Part shown: positions 24,215-32,665 of the stretch, piece after piece
How positions within the stretch are numbered: the stretch's first letter is position 1
How the letters are laid out: each line of letters begins with the position of its first letter
Source: JAEDES01 sp964470055
GTDB lineage: Bacteria > Bacillota_I > Bacilli_A > RF39 > UBA660
Assembly (NCBI GenBank): GCA_964470055.1
Contig: CAYXZZ010000001.1
Coordinates: 1-64,000, forward strand
Direction: 5' to 3'
Length of the DNA: 64,000 bases
Program-made: the position numbers and the translations under genes
Notes under the pieces: generated by a model
What the model saw: only the letters and a program-made list of their open reading frames with translations
What the model was told of the DNA's origin: nothing
Databases searched by the model: none

Positions 24215-25617
24215 ATCTCCTTGAAGTAAGACAACAACTAATTTTAGGAGTACCTTTAACTAAACTAAACTTACGAGTAACAGATTATTCAAGAGTTTCA
24301 ACCGATCATAAAACTCAACTTTCTTCATTGAAAAATCAAATCGACCATTTTGACAAAATGATTAATGATAATGAAAACTGGACCTACATCAAAGGCTATG
24401 TCGATGAGGGCATTACCGGAACTTCCGACATCAAAAGAGAAAACTTTATGCGAATGATTGAAGATGCCAAAAACAACAAGTTTGATTTAATCATTACTAA
24501 GGAAATATCTCGCTTCTCTAGAAATACCTTAGACAGCATCAAATATACTCGCGAACTTTTATCTTATGGAGTTGCAGTATTATTCGTAAATGACAATATT
24601 AATACAGCCCTTCCTGATAGTGAATTAAGGCTAACTATTATGGCTAGTCTTGCTCAAGATGAAATAAGAAGACTATCCGAACGAGTAAAATTTGGTATGA
24701 ATGAATCAATCAATAGAGGCAATATTTTAGGTCATAATAAACTATATGGTTATAAGAAAGATAAAATCACTAATAAACTTGTAATCATTCCAAAGGAAGC
24801 AAAAATAGTAAAAAGACTTTTTAATATGTATGTAATAAACAACAAATCTTTAAATGAAATAGCTAAAGTTTTCAATCAAGAAAAAATTCCCACTAACAGA
24901 AATTGCTTATGGAGCGCAACCACACTATCTAGAATGATTAAAAACATTAAATATAAAGGCTATTATTGTGGAAAAAAAACAGAAGTAATAGATTACATTA
25001 CTAAAAAAGTAAAATATATTCCTGAAAGTGATTGGATAATATATAAAGATCCTAAAATACCGCCAATCGTCAGCGAAAGTCTTTGGGATAAAGCAAATAC
25101 ACGTCTAAAAAGTAAAAAAACAAAAAAACGTCAAAGTCAAAATAAATATTTATATACTTCCAAATTAATATGTAAAACTCACAATAAACCGTTCTATCGT
25201 CGAAAACAAAATAATATAACCTGGTTTTGTTCTGAATATTTAAATAAAGGAAAAGCATATTGTGATACTCCTAATCTAAAAGAAAACGATCTTAATCAAG
25301 TACTTAAAGAAATATTTAAAAAAATAAATCTTGAACCTATCAAAAAAATTCTTCTAGATATTTATAAAAAATTAAATACTCAAAAAATAAATCAAAACTT
25401 CTATCAAAAAATAGAAGAAAAGGTAACTATACCAAATATCTTTCCAATCTTAGTAAATAAACTAATCTCAAAAATTATAATTTCAAAAGATAAAATCATC
25501 CTCTTAGATATCTATCTCAATTATAATATTCATCTAGTCCCCAATCAAATTATTACCATTTCCAGAAATAATTCAAAAGAGTTAATCAAGTTTCAAATAA
25601 TTACTCATACAAATTAA
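24211..25617 (+). CDS. large serine recombinase
   Basis: This 468-residue serine recombinase has an N-terminal resolvase domain (about 20-165) with the catalytic Ser S30 in DYSRVST, the downstream SRFSRN motif with the conserved arginines, a recombinase DNA-binding domain (about 180-290), and a C-terminal zinc-ribbon-like region whose cysteines are reduced (LICKTH...WFCSEY...YCDT). It may integrate, excise or invert DNA. It lies in the middle of the element, far from its edges, so it is probably not the enzyme that moves the whole element. The start overlaps the small gene before it. Confidence 0.9.
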   Translation: MNLLEVRQQLILGVPLTKLNLRVTDYSRVSTDHKTQLSSLKNQIDHFDKMINDNENWTYIKGYVDEGITGTSDIKRENFMRMIEDAKNNKFDLIITKEISRFSRNTLDSIKYTRELLSYGVAVLFVNDNINTALPDSELRLTIMASLAQDEIRRLSERVKFGMNESINRGNILGHNKLYGYKKDKITNKLVIIPKEAKIVKRLFNMYVINNKSLNEIAKVFNQEKIPTNRNCLWSATTLSRMIKNIKYKGYYCGKKTEVIDYITKKVKYIPESDWIIYKDPKIPPIVSESLWDKANTRLKSKKTKKRQSQNKYLYTSKLICKTHNKPFYRRKQNNITWFCSEYLNKGKAYCDTPNLKENDLNQVLKEIFKKINLEPIKKILLDIYKKLNTQKINQNFYQKIEEKVTIPNIFPILVNKLISKIIISKDKIILLDIYLNYNIHLVPNQIITISRNNSKELIKFQIITHTN

Positions 25618-25669
25618 ATAACACAAAATTATACATCCGCAGATACAACTGCTCATACTAGTTAACTAT

Positions 25670-25692
25670 AAGATGGATAAAACCATCTTTTA
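25670..25692 (+). terminator. Rho-independent terminator after serine recombinase
   Basis: AAGATGG-ataaaa-CCATCTT and T run. Confidence 0.8.
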
Positions 25693-25745
25693 TTGTGTTC
25701 TTCAATATGATAAAATTAAAATAAGTGAAGGGAAGTAAATAGTAC

Positions 25746-26483
25746 ATGTTAAAAGAGTTTATTCTTAATGAACATCCAAAGTTTTTATTCAAACAATTTG
25801 GGCTAATTCATAACATTTTTATTTTAATTGTCATAATAGGAATGGTAATTATCTATCTAAACAGAAATAAGATTGCTCAAATAACACAAGAAAAATCAAA
25901 AAAAATTTTAAAAATAGGGGCAGTCATTTTATTAGTAAATATGCTCGTTTTTACAATTGGATTTTTATATTACGGTTGTTTTGACTATACAAAACATTTA
26001 CCTTTCCATTTATGCTTTATTGCCAACTACATGTTTATGTATGGAATTCTATTTGAAAAGGAAGAGATTTTAAAATACACGATTTTTCTCTGTTTTATTG
26101 GACCTATTCCAGCCATACTTTGGCCAGATATGGTTTCAACAATTGACAATATGGAGTGGTGGCAATATGTAATATCACATCATGTGTTTATAATGTTAAG
26201 TTTCTTTTCATATTATGCTCTAGGCTATAAAGTAAAGTTAAAAAATTATCTTAAAGTATTCATTCTTACTAATTTCCTTATGCTAATAATGTATCCTTTC
26301 AATTTAATTTTTAAAACTAATTATATATTTTCAACACAAATACCGGATAATGTTATGGTTTTATATCCTTGGTTAAAATATTTTCCACCCATGTTAACCT
26401 TAGAGGTAGTAGGTTTATTAATTTCCGGTGTCATTTATTATTTCATAATCAAAAGAAGAAACAAAGAACTAGAAATTGTCTAG
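25746..26483 (+). CDS. YwaF-like (TIGR02206 family) integral membrane protein
   Basis: This 245-residue protein has about seven membrane segments and the family's conserved LPFHLCFIANYMFMYG region (about 80-95), followed by GPIPAILWPD. It matches the TIGR02206/YwaF group of unknown function. It is a single gene with weak promoter elements (TGATAAAAT near 25708) and an AAGGGAAG ribosome site. The stop codon lies inside its terminator. Confidence 0.7.
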   Translation: MLKEFILNEHPKFLFKQFGLIHNIFILIVIIGMVIIYLNRNKIAQITQEKSKKILKIGAVILLVNMLVFTIGFLYYGCFDYTKHLPFHLCFIANYMFMYGILFEKEEILKYTIFLCFIGPIPAILWPDMVSTIDNMEWWQYVISHHVFIMLSFFSYYALGYKVKLKNYLKVFILTNFLMLIMYPFNLIFKTNYIFSTQIPDNVMVLYPWLKYFPPMLTLEVVGLLISGVIYYFIIKRRNKELEIV

Positions 26484-26491
26484 TTCTCTTA
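26465..26491 (+). terminator. terminator overlapping stop codon
   Basis: AGAACTAG-aaattgt-CTAGTTCT followed by a T run. The TAG stop (26481-26483) is in the 3' arm, so the last codons of the gene form the stem. Confidence 0.75.
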
Positions 26492-26504
26492 TTTTTTTGT
26501 CAAA

Positions 26505-26521
26505 TTATCGAAAAACGATAA
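26505..26521. promoter_or_regulatory. palindromic operator candidate
   Basis: TTATCG-aaaaa-CGATAA is a perfect 6-bp inverted repeat directly upstream of a promoter (TTGAAA at 26529-26534, -10 TATTAT at 26551-26556). The operon encodes an XRE-type regulator, which is the natural candidate to bind it. Confidence 0.5.
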
Positions 26522-26575
26522 AAATATATTGAAATTTAATATTAATGTGTTATTATATAACCAAGGAGGTATATT

Positions 26576-27043
26576 ATGAAAATATTTGGAAATAAAGGAA
26601 TGGGAAATATACTAAAAATATTATTACAAGTAAGTATGTTAATAATAGGTCTAATTTTAATACTATTATATTGGGTAACAAAATGGTGTAATTTGAACTT
26701 TGATTGGTTCATCATTATGATTTACCCTTGCGGTATTTGTTTCTTAGCCCTAATTTATCAATTTATAGGATTATTTAATACTTTAAAATTAAACAATCCC
26801 TTCTGTAATGAAAATGTCACAAGAATGAAAAATGGAATGTATTCAAGTTTTATCATTTCTTTCTTTATTACAATTGCTTTATTACTTACAATCTTTATCT
26901 ATAATTATTATTCTCTTCAATTCCAAGTAGCCTTGTTTTGTATGGCCGTTTTATTCTTTGGAGTGGGAATTGCACTTTATATTTTATCAGAATTATTTAA
27001 AGAGGCTACAAACTATAAAGAAGAAAATGAACTAACTATATAA
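26576..27043 (+). CDS. DUF2975 family membrane protein
   Basis: This 155-residue protein has four predicted membrane spans, as in DUF2975 proteins such as YoaS. In that family the gene is regularly followed by a small XRE-type regulator, as here 13 nt downstream. The ribosome site AAGGAGG is strong. The function is unknown; the pairing suggests a membrane sensor or target controlled by the regulator. Confidence 0.75.
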   Translation: MKIFGNKGMGNILKILLQVSMLIIGLILILLYWVTKWCNLNFDWFIIMIYPCGICFLALIYQFIGLFNTLKLNNPFCNENVTRMKNGMYSSFIISFFITIALLLTIFIYNYYSLQFQVALFCMAVLFFGVGIALYILSELFKEATNYKEENELTI

Positions 27044-27056
27044 AGGAGGAAAAACT

Positions 27057-27278
27057 ATGTCAATAATTGTTAATCTAGATGTCATGATGGCCAAGAAAAA
27101 AATCTCCTCACAAGAGTTGGCAGATAAAATCGGTATAACTCAGGCAAATCTATCTATTTTAAAAACAAACAAAGGTAAAGCAATTCGCTTTACAACTCTA
27201 GAAAAAATCTGTGAAGTATTAGACTGTAAACCAGGAGATATTCTTGATTATCAAAAGGAAAGTGATACAAATGAGTAA
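27057..27278 (+). CDS. XRE-type HTH regulator (YozG-like)
   Basis: This 73-residue protein is a single helix-turn-helix domain: MAKKKISSQELADKIGITQANLSILK holds the HTH and ends with LEKICEVLDCKPGDILDY, the usual XRE ending of the YozG group. It follows DUF2975 and overlaps the next gene by 8 nt. It probably represses its own operon through the palindrome at 26505-26521; the pairing is inferred. Confidence 0.85.
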   Translation: MSIIVNLDVMMAKKKISSQELADKIGITQANLSILKTNKGKAIRFTTLEKICEVLDCKPGDILDYQKESDTNE

Positions 27279-28701
27279 TCTTTTATTATTAATTTTTATT
27301 CTCACAATATGGCATTCAATCTTGTTTTATGGTAAAAATTTAGGTCTATCAGTAATTCTTTTTATCCTTCCCTTATTACTATTTCTATATAATACGTTAA
27401 AAGACAAAATAAAAAATAGAAAAGGTCTACTATTAATAATTCCTATAGTTCTTTTATCATTAACTTATCTATTATTTGATAATACTTTCTTTAAAGTGAT
27501 AAATATCCCAATCATCACTATACTATTTATCTTATTATATATTTTTACTATTAAACCAACATTTAATCTAAGTAATCTAGTAGAAAGTATAGTTACTTTA
27601 TTATTTGAACCGTTCAACTACATTTCAAATATCTATCATTTAGTAATAGAAAACATCAAACAAAAAATCAAAATGTCTAATCAGACCAAAAAAATTATAA
27701 AATCAATACTAATAATTTTACCAATAATTCTGCTTATATTAGTATTACTCTCAACTGCAGATCAAATGTTTAACAGTATATTTAAAAAGTTATTTACTAG
27801 TTTAGAAGAACTATCAATCCCATATTTACTAAAAGAACTTCTAATGCGTTTAATTCCTATTATCATATTATTTTTCTACCTAGGCGCAACCATTAATTTT
27901 ATTCTATATAATTATTCTAAGACAAAATATGAAGAGAAAACCACTCAAAGAAAAGTTGATAGCCTTACTATAAAATTATTACTAACCACCCTAAACATAA
28001 TTTACATAATCTTTGATATTATTCAAATAAGGTCATTACTTCTTCATCATGTTTCAATGGATATAAGTTATGCAGAATATGCAAGACAAGGATTCTTCCA
28101 ACTAATGTTTGTCTCACTTATAAATATTATTGTCATTCTAATTTCTAAAAAGAGCGAAAACAAAAAAGATAAAAAGACAACTACTTACATTAAAGTTATG
28201 AACATATTAATGATATTTCTAACATTTATCATTATAATATCTGCGTTTATTAGGATGTATATGTATGAGTGCGAATTTGGTTATACCTTACTAAGATTAC
28301 TAGTTTATATTACTTTGGCTACAGAAATAATTCTTCTTATTCCAACAATAATCTACATTACAAATTCCAAATTTAATATTGTAAAATCATATATGATAAT
28401 TTTAATAAGCGTCTATACCATAATTAATTTTATAAATGTTGACTACATAATAGCCTACAAAAATATAAATAGATACTACAATAAAAAAGAATTAGACATT
28501 GTCTATTTAGAAAACAATAGTGCAGATAATATTCCACTATTAATTGATTTATACAATAAAACAACAGATCAAGGTCTAAAAGAAGAACTTAAAGATTATC
28601 TAACTTCTATATCTGTAAAACCAAATAGTTTTCAAGAATATAACATTTCAAAAGTAAGGGCGACCAACTTAATAAAGAATATAGATAATTTCAATAAGTA
28701 A
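27271..28701 (+). CDS. DUF4173 family membrane protein
   Basis: The protein has about 476 residues and a dozen hydrophobic segments. The segment SYAEYARQGFFQLMFVSLINI (two parts of a well-conserved DUF4173 signature) is seen around residue 265-285. An in-frame ATG upstream at 27244 lies within the HTH gene without a ribosome site; the ATG at 27271 has AGGAAAGTGA and overlaps the HTH stop. DUF4173 proteins often share operons with DUF2975 and XRE genes. The C-terminal 90 residues are soluble. Function unknown. Confidence 0.75.
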   Translation: MSNLLLLIFILTIWHSILFYGKNLGLSVILFILPLLLFLYNTLKDKIKNRKGLLLIIPIVLLSLTYLLFDNTFFKVINIPIITILFILLYIFTIKPTFNLSNLVESIVTLLFEPFNYISNIYHLVIENIKQKIKMSNQTKKIIKSILIILPIILLILVLLSTADQMFNSIFKKLFTSLEELSIPYLLKELLMRLIPIIILFFYLGATINFILYNYSKTKYEEKTTQRKVDSLTIKLLLTTLNIIYIIFDIIQIRSLLLHHVSMDISYAEYARQGFFQLMFVSLINIIVILISKKSENKKDKKTTTYIKVMNILMIFLTFIIIISAFIRMYMYECEFGYTLLRLLVYITLATEIILLIPTIIYITNSKFNIVKSYMIILISVYTIINFINVDYIIAYKNINRYYNKKELDIVYLENNSADNIPLLIDLYNKTTDQGLKEELKDYLTSISVKPNSFQEYNISKVRATNLIKNIDNFNK

Positions 28702-28716
28702 ACACAAAAATATATC

Positions 28717-28740
28717 GACAAAGAAAAACTCTTTGTCTTT
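28717..28740 (+). terminator. Rho-independent terminator
   Basis: GACAAAGA-aaaac-TCTTTGTC then TTTTG. Confidence 0.8.
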
Positions 28741-28780
28741 TGTTCTTACTCAAGAAAATCTTGTTTTATCTATAAATTTA

Positions 28781-28789
28781 TGTTATAAT
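28781..28789 (+). promoter_or_regulatory. extended -10 promoter of the alpha/beta hydrolase gene
   Basis: TGTTATAAT-type -10 (TATAAT at 28784-28789), 25 nt before the start at 28815. An ATG at 28788 lies within the -10 and cannot be the start. Confidence 0.6.
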
Positions 28790-28814
28790 GCGTCGTGCTA
28801 GGAAAGGGATTATT

Positions 28815-29612
28815 ATGATTAATTATCGCCAAAATAAAAAAAGATATAAACCAAACGAATTAGGGAGTCTATATGTGGACGAATCGAAATTAAATCCACA
28901 TGAGCAACCGGTTATCTACATTGGTGGTCAAATGGAACACCGTTGCCATATCTTAGAACAAACAGGACTAACAGGAGATCAAGGACACAATATGTTTACG
29001 GGCTCTTGGTTTTATGATTATCCAATTTTTTCAAAGAATAAAGGTAGTTACAATGCTACAAACTTCACCAATAACCTTTTAGAGTCTTTACAAGCAGCAA
29101 ATCTTCATGACGTTATTCTTATTACTGAAAGTTATGGAGGAACAATTGCCTCGCTCGCAACAAAATCAGATTTAATTTCAAAAGCAGTTGCTATTCATCC
29201 ATCTATTTTAGGAACATCCCTTGCTAATCCTTATTATTTAGAAGATTTCAAGCAGTATTTTAATAAACGTCAACTCTTAATTTTAAAGGCCTTAAAAGTT
29301 GCTATTAATCCAGAGTATGGTTTTGAACAAGATAACTTCAACGGAATTAATCTAAGAAATGTCGATTTTGATAAACTATTAGTAGTCGGAAGTTATATTA
29401 ATCAGGAAACAGAAACAAATCCCATATTACTTGAAACAAGTGATATGATTCAAAAAGTAACTTCAAATAGAAATGATGGAGTAGTTGTTTTTGAACCAAG
29501 AGAGTTTGAACGATTAGGTATTCTATATCTCCAGGAGGACGAACATAATAATCACTTAGCGGCAGGTACCAAGGAACATATTGCGAAAGTATACCAAAAA
29601 ACATTAAAGTAA
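28815..29612 (+). CDS. alpha/beta hydrolase-like protein
   Basis: The 265-residue protein resembles an alpha/beta hydrolase: a nucleophile-elbow-like segment ILITESYGGTIASLA (Ser in ESYGG, with E where G is usual) follows a beta strand, and a His near the C-terminus (EDEHNNHLAAG) could complete a triad. There is no signal peptide. The start at 28815 is chosen from a GGAAAGGGAT ribosome site. It is the last gene of the element; its stop is about 39 bp from the right edge. The substrate is unknown. Confidence 0.6.
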   Translation: MINYRQNKKRYKPNELGSLYVDESKLNPHEQPVIYIGGQMEHRCHILEQTGLTGDQGHNMFTGSWFYDYPIFSKNKGSYNATNFTNNLLESLQAANLHDVILITESYGGTIASLATKSDLISKAVAIHPSILGTSLANPYYLEDFKQYFNKRQLLILKALKVAINPEYGFEQDNFNGINLRNVDFDKLLVVGSYINQETETNPILLETSDMIQKVTSNRNDGVVVFEPREFERLGILYLQEDEHNNHLAAGTKEHIAKVYQKTLK

Positions 29613-29629
29613 GGATGTACACCCGTATA

Positions 29630-29668
29630 TTCTTTTTGTTACCTTATCATCAAATAGTGAAACAAAAT
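29630..29668. other. right junction of the integrated element (attR-like)
   Basis: The element edge TTCTTTTTGTTAC (29630-29642) mirrors the left edge. Chromosomal sequence resumes at about 29652 with AAATAGTGAAAC; TAGTGAAACAAAAT (29655-29668) nearly repeats the left-edge TAGTGTAACAAAAC. Confidence 0.65.
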
Positions 29669-30242
29669 CTCCATTTCCTCCAATAAAAGAACCACTCATT
29701 GCTGAAAATGCTACTGATGTATCTAACGTCACTTCATTATCTGAATCAATTCCATTTTGCTTAAGAACATATTTTAAAGTCATTTCCGGCATACCATACG
29801 CTCTCCCAGCAATAATTGTTTTTCCTTTTAAATCATCTAATGTAAAATTATCAATTTTCTCTCTAGACACCAAGAAAGAACCATCTTTTTGTGTTAATTG
29901 CGCAAAAGTTTTCAAATAATCTTTTTCTCCACCATTATAAACATAGATTGTTGCTTCACTTCCAGAAAAACCAATTTCTGCATCACCTGACAATACAGCC
30001 GCAGTAACTTTATCTGCACCATTTGCCAATATGAGTTCAACATCTAATCCATATTCTTCAAAGTAACCTTTCTCTAAAGCCACGTATTGTGGAGCATAAA
30101 AGATTGTATGTGCAACCTCCGCAACAGTAATTTTCTCTAACTCTGTTTGTTCTTTGCTACTGCTAGCATCAAATAAAACAGAACATGCAAGTATCAACAG
30201 TAATACTGCAAATAAAACATAAATAACTAATTTCTTTCTCAT
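29652..30242 (-). pseudogene. 5' part of split ABC substrate-binding lipoprotein gene
   Basis: The first 197 codons of an NMT1/ThiY-like binding protein. The signal sequence ends with the lipobox LILAC (Cys about residue 20), so the intact product was a lipoprotein. The segment IFYAPQYVALEKGYFEEYGLDVEL is typical of the family. After VSLF the frame enters the element and stops at 29604. The remnant lacks the C-terminal lobe and cannot bind ligand normally. An AGGAGATTT ribosome site precedes the ATG. Confidence 0.88.
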
Positions 30243-30474
30243 AAATCTCCTTTCTAACTAAAGTATTATATGAATAATAAAAAAATATGTTATATCGAAC
30301 TAATGACAACTAAAAAAACATATGATATCATCTAAATAAGAGAAACAGAGGAGTAAAATAACAAATACTACTTCCATATTTTAGAAGTAATTATTGCAAT
30401 TACAATAAATTTTATCATTAGATTAATTCACACCAAAAGAAGAAAAAACTTAAAAATTAATAAGGAGAATCACT
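30243..30474. other. divergent intergenic region
   Basis: AT-rich sequence between the minus-strand binding protein gene and the plus-strand phosphodiesterase. It must hold both promoters; I see no clear consensus and no ATG-initiated gene. Confidence 0.4.
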
Positions 30475-31017
30475 ATGAAAATATTATTTATATCAGATAT
30501 TCATGGAATAAAAACTAATCTTTCCAAAATAAAACAACGTTTTACTGAACTAGAGTGTGACAAATTAGTTGTATTAGGAGATTTATATTATATTGGACCA
30601 AGGAACAAAATGATTGAAGGATATAACATTGATTATGTAAGAGAATTCCTAGAATCATTTCAAGATAAATTAATCTGCATCAAGGGAAACTGTGATTCAG
30701 AAGTAGATAAACTTGTTTCAAATTTTCCCATAATAAACGAATTGGGTTTAATTGCAACCATCAACGAAGATTTATATTTAACTCATGGACATATATATAA
30801 TGAAAGTAACTGGCAAAAAACTAACTCAATACTAATATATGGTCACCTTCATATTCCTTTCATCAAAGAAATAGACACAAATCTTTATATTAATCCTGGT
30901 TCAATATCTTTACCAAAATCAGATGTTGGCCCAACATATCTATTCTATAATGAAGATGAATTTATTATTTATGACATTAATGATCAAATAATTGCCAAGA
31001 AAGAACTGAAAAACTAA
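30475..31017 (+). CDS. YfcE-type metallophosphoesterase
   Basis: A calcineurin-like phosphodiesterase of 180 residues. The metal motifs are in order: SDIHG (about 7-11), GDLYYIGPR (about 36), KGNCDSE (about 64), THGH (about 102) and YGHLHIP (about 121). The ending NPGSISLPK is typical of YfcE/YfcE-like enzymes, which hydrolyse phosphodiesters with Mn2+. It is preceded by AAGGAG and stands alone after the disrupted ABC operon. The physiological substrate is unknown. Confidence 0.9.
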   Translation: MKILFISDIHGIKTNLSKIKQRFTELECDKLVVLGDLYYIGPRNKMIEGYNIDYVREFLESFQDKLICIKGNCDSEVDKLVSNFPIINELGLIATINEDLYLTHGHIYNESNWQKTNSILIYGHLHIPFIKEIDTNLYINPGSISLPKSDVGPTYLFYNEDEFIIYDINDQIIAKKELKN

Positions 31018-31085
31018 AAAAATTTCAAAAAATGTTCAAAATGAGCTTTTTTTGACTATAATAATGAGACAAGTGAGATAAAAAC

Positions 31086-31114
31086 TTGCAAAAATCAAAT
31101 ATTTGTGTTATAAT
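31086..31114 (+). promoter_or_regulatory. promoter of the adhesin-sortase operon
   Basis: TTGCAA, 17-nt spacer, TATAAT (31109-31114, preceded by TGT). A second TATAAT at about 31057 may be another promoter. Confidence 0.75.
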
Positions 31115-31144
31115 ATAGCCACATTTAGTGAAGGGGGAAAAAAT

Positions 31145-32665
31145 ATGAAAAAATTAACACAATTAACAAAAAACATTTTATTAGTATTAGTTAGTGCCGT
31201 AGTTTTATTAACAACTATCAATACTAATGCCGTTGCTTCATCTATTGAATTAGGTGGAACAGAAATTGTACCAGGTTATGTTTCAGGAGTAAAATTCACT
31301 ACAAAAACAAAATCAGATGGTACTTTATTATACTGTCTTAATATGAATAAAAAGACTGCTAAAAATATTACTGCTAATTTAGTAGGAGAAAGAGATGCCG
31401 GAGTTGCTTATATCGTAACAAATGGTTATCCAAACAAAACCTTTACAGGTGAAAAACTAAAAGACTACTACATCACTCAAACAGCACTTTGGTGGTATTT
31501 AGACAACACAACTGGTAGTTCAAATCTTAGTGAAAAATTCAAAACAACAGGTGAAGATGAATACAACTTAAGACCAACAATTAAAGCATTAGTTGCCAAA
31601 GCAGAAGAAGCAAAGAAAGCAGGATATGCCAAAACAGAATTGGCTATTACAACAAGTAACGTAGAAATGACTTTAGAAGATGGATACTTCATTTCTAATG
31701 AAATCTATGCTAAAACATACAGTAACATTTCAAGTTACAAAGTATCAGTAAGTGGAGCAACAAATGCTGTAATTATTAACTCTGCTGGAAAAGAAGTTAC
31801 ATCAGTAAACGTAGCCGATAAATTCAGAGTAAAAGTACCAGCAAGTTCAGTTAAATCAACTGAAATGTCAATTAAAGTTACTGCAAGTGCAACAGGAGTA
31901 GTATATAAAGCATATGAATATCAACCAACAGATTCAAGCATGCAACCAATAACAGCGGCTATTCCTGAAAAAGAAACAGTAACTGCTACTGCTAACTTAA
32001 CATTAGAAATTGAATCATCAAAAGTAAGTATTGTAAAAGTTGATAAAAATACTCAAAATGCTCTACCAGGAGCAACCTTAGTATTAAAAGACTCAAATGG
32101 AAATGTCGTAACAAGTTGGACATCAACAAATAACTATCATGTAATTAGAAACTTAAAAAATGGTACATATACAGTTGCCGAAACTGTTGCACCAACAGGA
32201 TATATTTTAAATAGTACGCCTGTTACATTCACTATTACAGATACAAACAGAGACATAAAAGTAAAAGTAGAAAACACACCAAGAGATGTAGTTGTTAACA
32301 TCTTAAAGGTTGATGCCTCTACTCAAAATCCATTAGCCGGAGCCGTATTAGTTCTAAAAGATTCAGCAGGTGTCGAAATAACAAGATTTACAACAACTAC
32401 TGAACCAGAAGTATTTACAGATTTAGCAAACGGAACTTATACAGTTGAAGAAATTTCTGCTCCAACTGGCTACATGAAAAGTTCTGAAAAAATAACATTT
32501 ACAATTACAGATGAAAATCAATCACATCAAATTATATTTGAAAACCATCCAGAAGTACCAGTGCCAAACACTGACACATCATCACTAATTATCACATTAT
32601 TAGGTATTGTAGTAATCGGTTTAGGAATCAGCTTCGTATATAAGAATGGTAAGAAATCTCAATAA
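31145..32665 (+). CDS. thioester-domain SpaA-type surface adhesin
   Basis: A wall-anchored adhesin of 506 residues. The signal peptide spans about 1-35. A thioester domain follows: C64 in LLYCLN and Q112 in ITQTALWW match the Cys and the TQxA(I/V)W Gln that form the internal thioester used for covalent host binding. Two SpaA-type Ig/prealbumin-like domains (about 298-385 and 390-470) each carry the KVD start and the APTGY segment with a terminal E. The C-terminus has VPVPNTDTSS, a hydrophobic span and KNGKKSQ, a non-LPxTG sorting signal. An upstream in-frame ATG exists, but GGGGGAAA places the start at 31145. The sortase follows immediately. Confidence 0.88.
   Translation: MKKLTQLTKNILLVLVSAVVLLTTINTNAVASSIELGGTEIVPGYVSGVKFTTKTKSDGTLLYCLNMNKKTAKNITANLVGERDAGVAYIVTNGYPNKTFTGEKLKDYYITQTALWWYLDNTTGSSNLSEKFKTTGEDEYNLRPTIKALVAKAEEAKKAGYAKTELAITTSNVEMTLEDGYFISNEIYAKTYSNISSYKVSVSGATNAVIINSAGKEVTSVNVADKFRVKVPASSVKSTEMSIKVTASATGVVYKAYEYQPTDSSMQPITAAIPEKETVTATANLTLEIESSKVSIVKVDKNTQNALPGATLVLKDSNGNVVTSWTSTNNYHVIRNLKNGTYTVAETVAPTGYILNSTPVTFTITDTNRDIKVKVENTPRDVVVNILKVDASTQNPLAGAVLVLKDSAGVEITRFTTTTEPEVFTDLANGTYTVEEISAPTGYMKSSEKITFTITDENQSHQIIFENHPEVPVPNTDTSSLIITLLGIVVIGLGISFVYKNGKKSQ

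Larger units (their letters stand above)
19378..29651. mobile_element. integrated element of about 10,274 bp with tyrosine integrase
   Basis: The segment splits an ABC substrate-binding lipoprotein gene. Deleting 10,274 bp rejoins the frame exactly. The tyrosine recombinase gene ends 45 bp from the left edge, the usual place for an integrase. Imperfect inverted repeats mark the edges. Cargo: TasA-like protein, SipW-type signal peptidase, a membrane partner, a small protein plus serine recombinase, YwaF-like protein, DUF2975-HTH-DUF4173 operon, alpha/beta hydrolase. No relaxase, conjugation or phage structural genes are seen, so transfer, if any, would need help in trans. Confidence 0.82.

Noticed and set aside
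30355..30510. Open stretch reading like a short hydrophobic peptide with a basic tail before the phosphodiesterase
   Set aside because: No start codon in frame after the preceding stop, and it runs out of frame into the phosphodiesterase start.
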